A DNA stretch of 64,000 nucleotides, from assembly GCF_901709675.1 (NCBI RefSeq), contig NC_051096.1, positions 4,059,001 to 4,123,000 on the forward strand, given 5' to 3'. Origin of the DNA: Syngnathus acus (Eukaryota > Chordata > Actinopteri > Syngnathiformes > Syngnathidae). A program made the position numbers and the translations under genes. Under the pieces are notes generated by a model, which saw only the letters and a list, made by a program, of their open reading frames with translations, ran no database searches and was not told the origin of the DNA. Positions 49,101 to 61,100 of the stretch are shown one piece after another. The first letter of the stretch is position 1. The number at the start of each line of letters is the position of its first letter.

Positions 49101-52100
49101 GAGGCCAGGTCCCCTCATTAGGAATGATTTATCGGCTCCACCGCTCGTGTGTGTAATTAATGTCTTCCTTTTTAAATCATCCCTGCGTGTGTGTGTGTGT
49201 TCTACACCTCCGTCAAGTGGTTGCCGTGTGTACATATTACTCTTTGGTGACACTGATTCCTGTCATATTCCTATTTAATCGTCCAGCTCATGTCATTTTT
49301 GAAGATTCATATTCTGGCTTCTATTCTGTGTTCTGAATATAGCTCTCGGTGGACCTCAACGGCCAAGATGGCACCCTGTCGTTGAGAACCAGACAGGCAG
49401 ACGTCACGGGCGATCTAGCGAGCTATGTGTTTGCTAACGAGGCTGTGGAATCTCTGCTGGATTTACGCTGGCATAAGGTGGCCCTTAGCGTACAACGAGA
49501 TTCCGCCTCGCTCCTGGTGGACTGCAACCATGTCGAGACGCAGACGCTGGAGCCCCGTGGGAATCTACCCACTGATGGACATACGCTTCTGGGCATTCGG
49601 GCTACGGACGCTGGGCCTGTACAGGTACGACAAGACGTTCAGTAAAAGTCTTTAAATGCTAATAGCTTCTGAAATGTCCACCATAAATATATATGGTGAT
49701 CATGAACTTTATTCTAGGGATTGGTTTTCTACTAAAGTTTGATAGATTCTTAAATCCTTCGTCGAAAAGACGGCTAACTCCACCGTCATTGAATATTTTG
49801 TGGCTTGGTGGTTCTTAGAAGAACACACCCCTGGAAAACTCATATTTGAAGTCTTCAGACTAGCTATATGATGAGTACGAATGAAAGAATATCATGTTTG
49901 CACTGTTCCGAGGAATCTTTCTCCCCGTGTATTTGTGACCGCATGTTCCGGACCGCTTCCGAAAACTCCCGGGTGCTGTTTTTCGATGAGGCAATCTTTT
50001 TCAGTCATGATTAAAAAGAAGCAGACTACCTGGGAGAATGAGCCTGCCGTGAGCCAGGCCCATTACGGTTGAATAGATCCAGTAATCCCGGCATTTATAT
50101 TAGTTTAAAGATCAATTAACTTCATTAGTCTGAAAGCATGCCGGGTATTTGGTTAACACGGGAAATGGGGATTCATACACACACACGCACGCATGCACAA
50201 AAGGCTCCCAACTTTGCAAACACTTGATCTAAATGAGCACTTAATTGGCTCTCGACTTTGTTTACCACCTAATTTACACTTCGATTATTTATCTTCCTCT
50301 CTCAGATGGACATTCAGCAGGTGGTGCTCTATTGTGATCCATCTCTAGCCAGCCAAGAGACCTGCTGTGAAATTCCAGGAGCTCGAGTAAGATTTATATT
50401 TTTGGTGGCTTGAATATTATTCGTGCTATAAGCCAAGTAGGCTTAAATGATTTTGGTTACAGTGCCCTCCCGATGCCTCCAAGAGTCGACGGGCCGCAGA
50501 GAATGACCTGGAAAATGCTTTTAGTCAGGTAACAATTTGAATGGCTTGCATAAATGGCTGCTGTCCCTAAGAAATTCTTCTTGGATATAAATTGCAATTG
50601 TTCAGAACCCGCAGGCCAAAAGTGCCTGATGCAACCTGAGGGAGTTATTTTTTCATGGTGGATTTTATACCTGTCAAATGCTGATATACGTTTTTTCCTT
50701 GACAACTTAAGGGGCAGTTTATTTCTGTTGCACTTGTTTCATCACTCTTATTAATTTAAGTTGGCTGATTGAACTTTCCATATAAGGTCGTATCTTGTTT
50801 TTATGACCTAAACCTAACCCTAACTCTCTACAACTTTTTTGTCACTAAAAGGAGATCTTCTCATCCAAAGATCTGGAAGAGAAAGTAAGTCTTACATTCA
50901 TCAAAGTCTTCATTACTAAATCTTCTCTGTGGCTTCTGGCAATTTTTTATTTTTTTTTTAGACATATGCAGGTTAGGGTTTATATTTGTGTCCGCTTTTA
51001 TTTAGTACTAGATGCATGTGGTTGGGGAAAAAAAAACCATTTTGTTTCTCTCCTCCCTCTCACCTTTTTTGACTGACTGAGGACTGATTTTCACCTCATT
51101 ACGCGACTCACTCGGGAGTTGCGCCCGCTTGATAAATTTTGTCATTCACCTACAATGGGCATGTTCTTTTTCACAAATAGAAACACAAAACTCGAGATGC
51201 TTCATTATGTCGCTCTCGCCTGGCCACCTTCGCCGACTTCCTCAATGTAGGTTATTAGGGTTGGGCCCCTGCTACTGAGGGAGAAAGTCCTTGCAAAGAC
51301 ACACAAGTGAACAAATGTGGGACAAATTGTGCAAGCAACTGTTTTCCAGGGCATAAATATAAACTGCACCCACAGGAATCCAAGTTTCATATCTAAAAAT
51401 TTGTTTTAATCTCATCTGAAGGTCGATTTGGCTTCTATCCATCTGCCTTAAATGAAATCAATTTTCGTCACATTGTTCCACTAACAACCGACTTCATTAT
51501 GAAAGGCAAAAAAAAAAAAAAGTTTGAGGCTCAAAATTGGCATTAAATTGAATCTGAAAAGAAGACTCATATGAAAAATGGAGACACACTTTGAAGAGGC
51601 TTAACAGACTTGCGTAGATTTTTTTTTTTTTGCCTGTGAGGTTTAAACTGCAAGGGCTTGACTTCATCCACTATCAGAGACAAGAGCTTGGAAACAGTGA
51701 GTCATCACTGCTTCAGCTTTCAAAACAGCGCTAGGGGGGATTACGATACGTCTGTGCAAACTGGCCCGCGTGCAGAAACACATTTGCCGTCCTTTACCGT
51801 GTGTAAAATCTCACAGGTGGAAGTCGTGCTTTATTTTCCCCAAAATACTTGCGCTTTATTTTTTAATGGCTATCCACTTTGAGGTGTGTTACAGAACATC
51901 TGCTGAGGGAATCAAAAATTCCGAGTGATCGGAGTCTCCCATGGGTGCGATGTGGTCATGTACAGTACACACCTCACATCATTTTTTTACGATTACAGCC
52001 ATCGCCTGTTTATTTTTAAGAAATAGTGCCACCACCTGGTAACAGCTGAAACTGAAAAAAAATAATATTTCAAAATTGGTAGCTACTGTCGTTTTTAAGT

Positions 52101-55100
52101 TACACGGGATGTATTTTGACGTGTTGGGATTTGTGTGTTTATTCCAGGTCATAAATCTTGCTCGTATTTCTGGGATGAAAGGGGAAAAAGGCAACCGGGT
52201 GAGTCATATTTTGTATGTACAGAAAGGTTAATATCAGCGGAATGTATCATGACCCGACATGCCTTGCGCTAGAAAATGGAACATGGAAAGTAAAACAATT
52301 ATTTGTATTTTGCCTTCTAGGGTGACGACTGCTCTGGCGTACATTCAAGTCCGGTAGGCAACTTTCCCGGCAGCAACAAACATTGCCTATTATTTGCTTG
52401 CTGTTTGAAAATTGGCCAAAAATGGCCTCCAAGAATCAAACACGCCAACTGTGTGTCTCTAACCTCAGTGTTCAGCGGGAGCCAAGGGAGAGAAAGGAGA
52501 GAAGGGCGAGATGGTGAGTGCCAAGAGTACCAATTCTCCGCTACAGGTCACTGCGTCACCTCCTAGCGCATCCAAAAAACTCTTCCCCGACTTATCTCCA
52601 AACTACTTTTAAACTTTTTTTTCTTTGCTGGTGATTCAGCGTGTCGGCACTGCAAGTGTCAGTCCGGTTATGCTTGAGTAAGATTTTACTGCATCTAAAT
52701 TGTAAAATATACTTCAGTGTCCTGCCCCGTGTTTGGTCTGCATTATGGATGCACCCTCTCGGCTCGTGTGTGTATATGTGTGTGTTGTGGAGCATGACTA
52801 GTCGCTGTGTTGTTTTGCTTTGCACCAGCGGTGTGTGTGATATGCACTTTTTTAGAATCAGGTCATTGATTTGAGCTGTTTCTTCTCTCCGTAGGCACTG
52901 CCTGCCAACTGGGCTGAAGCAGCTGGGTTCAAGGTGAAAGGATTTAAGAAGCGAATCAGACCACACATTTTTCTGACCGGTTTGTTTAGACTATTAAATT
53001 GTGTTTCTCATCCTATCTTCCTCTCATTAGGGACTCAAAGGTCAGAAAGGTGAAATTGGTCTACAGGGTCTCACGGGCACTCCAGGGAAGGATGTAGGTG
53101 TTTTTTGGTTTCTTAATTTGTTCTCAAGAGATTTTGTCCAACTGAATATTGACCTGCATTTAAATTGGTTTCCAAGAACATCTCCATAAATCCTCTAAGT
53201 GTGTTGTGTTTACAAAGTCATATTTTAGCACATATCAAGTATCAACACTTAATCTTCAAGCTCTGACATTGATACCCCCCCCCCCCTTTCTGCCACATCT
53301 TGAAGTCAGTCTAATAATGCCGCTTAGATTAGACTAGAGCAACAAAGCTTGCAGAATCAATGCCGCCTCATTGACCGGCCTCTCAGTCTGGCACGCATTG
53401 CAAGCAGCTCCCTATTCAGAAAGATTTAAACCTTTTAATCTTCCCTGTTCAGAGCGGTGATCCCGCAATGGAAAGTTTTGAGGAACAAATTACAACGTGT
53501 ACGTTTGCTCTGAGATATTCCCTCGCTTCCAGCATCAGACACTCGCATTCGGTCGTTCACCGGGCTAAGTGGTTTTTGCGACAGATGGATTTGGTCGAGG
53601 ATAGATTCTTCTTAAGCCTCCATCCATCTGACATAGTGAATATAAATGAGCTTGCTGATGTGACTTGAATTAGGCGAGGAGGAATTATCGCGAATGCAGA
53701 AGATAATGCTTCTTACACACCGGAATATTCATCTCGTGAAGGTTTTAAGATGTCTAAGCAAATGCACAATTTTCCGAGATACGACTGTCATCGATTGTCT
53801 TGCCGACCCGTACTGACGCCGTCGCATTTCTTTCTGTCTGTTATCATTTTTTAGGGCCGAGCAGGCTCCATCTGTGTTGTGGGCCCCAAGGGACAGAAGG
53901 TCCGTGTGCAATCCTAGACCCGTGTCTCGTATCCACATTCGTATGAACTAGTAAATCTGCACTGACCTTTTTACAGGGTGCCTCAGGTTTCGTGGGTCCT
54001 GAAGGCTTGGCAGGGGATCCGGGGTGGCCCGGACCTCCGGGTCCTCCTGGAGTTGGAAAACCAGGTCCAGCTGTGAGTAAATCAATGCGGATTTTCGTAT
54101 CGTCAGCATATTTCTGAAAAAGACAAACATTGTATTGAGAGGGTGGATTGAACTTCATATGAGGTTAAATAATGTTCTTCTTTAGGGTCCTCCTGGTCAG
54201 CCTGGGGGTGCAAAGGGAGACACGGTGGGTTTAGGATTTTTTTTTTTTGCTTTCTATGTGCTTTTTTTGTTTTTAACTGGATAATGCTGTATTTCGAACA
54301 GGGTGACCCTGGGACGGAAGGAGTTGACGGATTGCCTGGAGATCCAGTGAGGAAGCCATTAGACTAGTTGCATGGGTTCTAAAGAGATTAATTAATTATA
54401 TTTCACCCAAAATTCAATAACATCTTCCCCAGCACATTTGCATTCAATACATTTTGCATTAACTAAATTGTTGCCCAATACTTAGGGACCAAGAGGACCA
54501 GCAGGACATAAAGGAGAAAAGGTAGATAACAAACCTCTTTCTTTTGCCGTCTGTGTGATTTTTCTTCACAATAACGTGTGGTTGATTTTAATTTTCAGGG
54601 AGACCCATGTGAAGTGTGCCCCACGTTGCCCCTGGATATCGGCAACACGGTGGCTTTGCAAGGTGGGAAGGGCCCGAAAGGAGAGCCCGGACTCCCGGGA
54701 ATTGGCGAGAGAGGACCCCCTGTAAGTTAAAAATACAAGATATAAAAAAAAACAGTGTTCTGAACATGGCCCTTTCTAATACTTTTCAAATTATTCCAGC
54801 CTTGCCGCATTTTTTTTATTACACGTACGGCCATCCGAGAAACCGAATCTTGTCTTTGCAGCGTATGCATTTCATTTTTCTCCCAATTCCGCAGAATGAT
54901 ATTGGCCTTGAGGTACTACCTGTCACTGTAACTTATCCCAAAGTATTGCAAAGACTCTAAGGAAAGCACTTTCTCATTCTGCTCATTTAGTAGCTTTTCA
55001 AATAGAATCAGAAATGATAGGAATGTGGGAATATGAAATTCTCTGCAAGAATTTTTCGGATTGCAAGTAGCCTGTCACCTGTAGTTACTAAAGTTGGACA

Positions 55101-58100
55101 CTTTGGAGCAGCAGAGTAGCAAAATGGGATGTGACCTCACTCCTTGACAAATAACTTCCTTATCTCAATATTCACCAGGGACTTCAAGGTGTGGATGGAA
55201 AGAGCGGCCAGAAGGTATCGAGTTTTTACTTCTTCATTGACCGCAAGTGCTGCTCAAACACACCAATTCAGATATGCAGAGGGGGTCTGGGCAGATGGAA
55301 ATGGGAATGCATTTCCTTTGAGTACTCTCACACATGGCCGACTCGCTTGATCTATGCCCGCATGTGCGCAAAACCCACCCGAGCACTTTGTCATGCTCAC
55401 ACATCCCGCATCTGCCTAATTACATTGACCCGTATGCTTTCCAAGCTGTGTCTAGACACCACATCTCCAAAGCCAAAAAAACTGGGATTATGATTTTTTT
55501 TTTCCTACAGGGAAATGCCGGATCAGATGGTGTTAAAGGAGAAAAGGTCAGAGTTGAGAGAATAGTTTGACTATTTCATCAGAGACATCCCTGACCCATA
55601 TTTTTTTTCATTCAGGGTGAGGCCTGTTCTGTGTGCCCCACCTTGGGCGAGCTCGCCCCAAACCTGCTCTCTGGTGTCGCTGCTCAAACCCTGCAAGTGA
55701 AAGGCCAAAAAGGCGAACCGGGTTTTGGAATTCAAGGAAAACAAGTAGGTCTACCCGTAAAAGTTGGGTAATAATTACTCTTGCTTGTTATAGAACTTTC
55801 CGGGAAAGCAAGCAGAGATATGGTAGCATGAAATTGATTGGGTAATTGTCTTTCTTTGACTATACATGCATTTTTTTTTGTTTTTGTTTGCATCAGTGCT
55901 TTTCCTTGCATGTGTGAACCGCGATAAGGACCTTCATTAAAATGATGCATTGTTTCACTTTTTTTTCCTCCCCCATAGGGAGACGCTGGAAATGTAGGAC
56001 CACCTGGCCTAAGAGGAGAGAAGGTAAGTAAGAAAGAAGAAACACGACTCGGAGTAGGTGACCTCAATAGCAGGCTTAAGAATTGTATGCGGGGAATTCA
56101 TGCATTTTTATTTTTTTTTTAAATGAGACTTAACATAATCACTATGGTACACTAATTTTCATACGAGACAGTTTGACAGTTTTTGGAATTTTAGTTAGCA
56201 GGCAGGCTGTTGGTGAAAATGAAATAAATGCATTTGACACGCTTGTCTCCGAGGTGCATCAGAGGATGACCCGTGAATTACCAATTCAAAAGACACATCC
56301 CTTGTTATTAATTTGAAAAATTCATTTTTTTTGTCTGTAGGGTAATTCGGGGAGAAGAGGAGCTGACGGTAAGCCGGTGAGTTTGGATTCAATTCTTTCA
56401 AACAGAATGTTCTAATTCACATGATGATCCAGTCAAATCATAAAAAGATTATCGTCTGGAAAAACAGGGGAAAATTGGTGCCAAAGGATCGGATGGCAAG
56501 GATGGAGAAAAGGGTGAAAAGGTAGAAAATTGAATAAATACTTTCCTATTTAATATTATTTTTGGATCCACCAATGTTTTCTTTCATGCCATATATTTAC
56601 AGGGAGAGATTGGACTGCCTGGTCTTAGTTTTCCCGGCCAGAAAGGGGAACCGGTAAGACAAGCTGTATGGACTCAACGCTTGTCAAGCCAACTAACCTT
56701 CTTTAAACTTTGACCTCCAAAGGGCAAGTGCGGCGTATGCGAGCCCTACGAGGTCGGCAGCGGACCTGCCAGCATCAAAATAGTCGAGGGAACGAGAGGC
56801 AACCCGGGCGAACCGGGCCCTCCGGGTAGCCCTGGACTCCCCGGGCTCGGAGCAGAAGGCAAACAGGTGCCGATGCTCACAACTCAACTAAATCCAAATA
56901 AATTGAAACGAGATAAATCTGTGAGGCTTTCAGAATGTGTCTTGGTACATGTTCACATCGCTGTGCTGCACTCACACAGGGCCCCACGGGAGCCGCCGGA
57001 GAGAAAGGAGATAAGGTAAGAATCCGAAAAGCTGTGCTGTGTATTCTAGGATATCCACCCAAGTCCCATCAACAGCTTCACACAACATTAAGCAGGCTTT
57101 GTCTCAGCCGAAAAAAGGAAAACACATAAATAAACCTGCTTTCTTCATAAGCTTCATAAAACAGGCTTCAAGGTCGTTAGACCATTGGAATTAATTAGAT
57201 GTGATTAAGAAACTCTGTCCCCAAATTATCATCAGCTCCTTTTTGTGTCAGGGTGACCAAGGTGACAAAGGAGATTCTGGAGACGATGGTGTTCCTGGAG
57301 TTCCAGGTCTGCCTGGAGAGCCTGGTCGCGATGGACAAACGGGTCTCAAGGGAGAGAAGGTACTGGCAATTGATATATTACTTTAATTATGTGGTGTAAA
57401 ATTCTTAAATGCTAAAAGGGGTCATCTTAACGGACTTGCTAACTGTAGCTTGGTCCTCAAGGTTTCTGCATCCAAATTTGACTTGATGTGTTTTGCCAGG
57501 GTGATGCTTGTACCAGCTGTTCATCTCTGGGCACTGCACTCGGTGATGGTGTGGCTGTGCCCGGGCCAAAAGGAGAGAGGGGAGAGCCCGGCACCCCGGG
57601 GACAGGCAAAACAGGCAAAAACGTAAGCAAAGCATCATGTCACTTGATAGTCGCTGAAGATTACATCACCAACCTCCTTTTTTAGGGTAAACCGGGCTTG
57701 CCAGGTGTGCAAGGCCATCCTGGTGTTAAAGGGAGCAAGGTATGGGTGTCCATTTACTGGCTGTGATATTTGAAAGTATTTGATTACATTGCTGTGCCCC
57801 ATGCAGGGAGAACCTGGACTTGCAGGAGTTGGCCTACAAGGTATACAGGTAAGGCAGAATCAATGAAAGAGATGGATTTTTTTTTTAATATCACCCAAAT
57901 ATAATCATGCCCCAATCAATTCAATCGATTATTTGAGTACTTTTCTCAATGTACCTCAAAGGGCATCGAGGGTCCAAGAGGACTTCCTGGTATTGCTGTA
58001 AGTTTTTGCTTCATCGCATGAGTTATACTTTTTGATAATTCTAGAGTATAGTCTAAAACTGTTTTTTTCAGGGACCTCCCGGTTCCAGAGGAACACCTGG

Positions 58101-61100
58101 ACCTGCAGGTCCAGTTGGGGAAAAGGTCAACTTTTCACAATCGGCTGCTATCCCTGATTTAGTTCTACAAACAAACAGAACCGTTGTTTTGCTATTCACA
58201 GGGTCTGATGGGAGAAGTCGGACCTCCAGGACCACAAGGACCAATGGGCTTTGGCGTAACTGGGCCAGCTGTATGATATGATTCTATATTTTCTAAAACC
58301 ATTCATGTGCACATACTGTCGGCAGCCATTTTTAATTGTCACCCACAGGGTCGAGACGGTGCCCCGGGCTCCCGCGGATCTCCAGGAGCTGATGGTAGAC
58401 ATGTGAGTTTTCCCTCTTCATTTATTGTCTAACCTGACACGTCAGCTTCCTTGCGTCAGTGTCCTTTTGCTTATTTTCGGATCGTCCTTGATTTTAGGCA
58501 ACCTTGATAACCAACATCTATCTAGAACAAAGACACTGTCTTCTACCATCACATCCAAGGGTCCCCCTGATCTGTGCTCAGCTCACGGCCCTGAGCTTTC
58601 TTCTTGATTAACAAACAAGTGTGTGTTTGTGTGTGTGTCCTCTTGCAGGGACTTGATGGAGCTAAGGGGGACAAGGTAAGTCGACCATTTTGTTTAGATG
58701 TAGTGATCTCTAAGGGGTTAGAATATGAGAGGGTGGAACAGATGCTAATTTCACACATACACACACACACATGGCTATGGGGCATAGCTAGAGAAGTAGC
58801 AGAGGTGACAAGTGTATTGTGGCTGGTAAACAAAAGTAGTTTTGGAGTCTTTTGTCAGGAATTGCCTTAAACTGTTACTTAGCATATTCATTAGATTGCC
58901 CAACCAAAAGTGTATGCAGTGTTGTTGACATGAGAGAATAGTCGTGATGTAGTTTTAAAAGTTAAATGGGTTTAATTTGCTGGGTAGTTGCTGTTGGAGA
59001 AAGTTTGGGTGAAGGATAATGTTATTTAATATAATTTGGGGAATTATTGGAGTGTTAACAATAATCAGATTTGTTTTATTTTATAATCCGATTTTTAGGG
59101 TGACCCTGGCGAATGCAACTGCATTACGCCAATGCAGTCTGGTGCAGGAGGACCCGTGAGTACCTGAATAAACGTTGCACCAAATTACCTCTACCCCGTG
59201 TAGTGTTTGTTGTTTTTCCACTCTTCAATTTATGATTGCTGTGTTTGATTTCAATTCCGCTCTCCTTCCAGGGAGCTCCTGGAGCTGCGATGGGGACGTG
59301 GCAGCCTGGCCCTCAGGTTTGATCTGTGTGCCAATAATCCTCATTGTTTTGGAATGTGCAATGTTTTGTTTTGATGTGACAGGGACCCCCTGGACCACCA
59401 GGCCCACCAGGCCCTCCTGGACCTCACGGTGCCAATGGACTTCAAGGACCTGAAGTAAGACACATAAGAATCAAGTGGTGGCGGTTTCTTTCTAAAGTTC
59501 AATTCAGCCGGAGATTTTGTTTTCCCTTTGAATTGAACTTGAAGCTATTTAAAGTTGAGGCTTTCAGCTTGCTTGGTTGGGCTCCTTAAGTGAGGATTTG
59601 ACATGCTTATACAGCTGAGGGTTAATAAAATGCATGCTGGAAGTACTTTAGTAGATTGTAGCTATGCAACCCAAGCCATCAGGATTAAACTATAAAAATG
59701 CTTCTTGCTTTAATGCACATTGAAAGACTTTGGGGGAATGTCAGTCCAGACATGAACTGTTATTTGAAGGCAAGTTCATTGTTTCATTTAATTATAAAAT
59801 ACCTTCAAATAAAGTGTGCCAAGAGTCAAAGGTGTAAAAAAAAATAGTGGTGATGGGAGAGAAACTACTTTGTACTCCAAATTATTTTTTTGCTTTTTAA
59901 TTGGATTCATTAAATATCAACAAGGAAGAGGCTTAATCATTTTTGGGATTCTCACCTTTTGACCTTGACCTCTGGTGGAGACGGGAGTGGTTATCCCTCA
60001 ATTGGCAACAGATGGGTTCAACCTCAGTTCCTTCTTTCAGGGTATCCCCGGAAACGACGGGATACCAGGAAAACCGGGTTTGCCTGGAAAAAGTGTAAGT
60101 AAAAGTAGAAAGAGAGAGAGAAGGAGATGAGCTGGTATTTTTCTAACTGTATAAGTAACACAAGAACAATTTCCCCATGACAGGAGAAGACATTGTCGTG
60201 ATATGCAGACCCCCTTAAGCTTTTTCGAGTATGTCTTGAAAACTCATACAAAGTCAATTTTTGCAGAGACACGACTCGCAGATGCCTCAAGATGCTTCTG
60301 ACGAAACTACCGATGTGAGTCAATTTTTTATCTCGACGGTATCACGTTGAGAAATGCGATATAGATTTTGTTTTTGTCAAATTGCAGCAGCCCTGCGTTG
60401 GCGATTGTGCCCGAGGGATGCCAGGGGTGCCGGGTACGGCCGGTGCCAAAGGAGAAAAGGGAGACCAGGGCAAGCCTGGCGTAACCCCCGTGGATAATTG
60501 TGATACCGTAAGAACGATCATATTTTAACTTCTCCATCAAAATACGTCTCCGTTTTGATTATCGACGGCCAAACATAACTTTTTTTTGTTTTCTTGCAGT
60601 GTTTGGAGAAACTACAGGCAACAGAGCCAAGGGTCAGACAATTTACGGAATGAAATTGCGTTCCGGTTTCCTGGTATTCATTTCTTATCCATTATAGGAT
60701 CCTTGCAGCTGTACGGGCTCGCCTGGAGTTCCCGGAGTGCCTGGCTCACAAGGAATACGCGGGGAGCCTGTGAGTATTTATTTGCGAGTTGACCGCCTGT
60801 GTGCTTTTCGGCTTTAGAAACATTCTTAATCTTTACGTCAGGGTTTGTCAGGAGATAGAGGACACGCTGGACTACCAGGAAGCTTGGTGAGGATTCAGTA
60901 CAATCTAGATATGACTCATTGTAACTGTATTTAAAAGTATATATTTTTTGTTCACAGGGTCCTCCAGGTTTCCCGGGTCCTCCAGGCCCATCTGGTTCAC
61001 CTGTAAGCGTCACCCATTTTTTATCCTTCATTTGACCCACATCTGTTGAATCGACTTAAAAAGTTTTGTTGTACTATTCGAGATGAAGGACTGATTCTGT

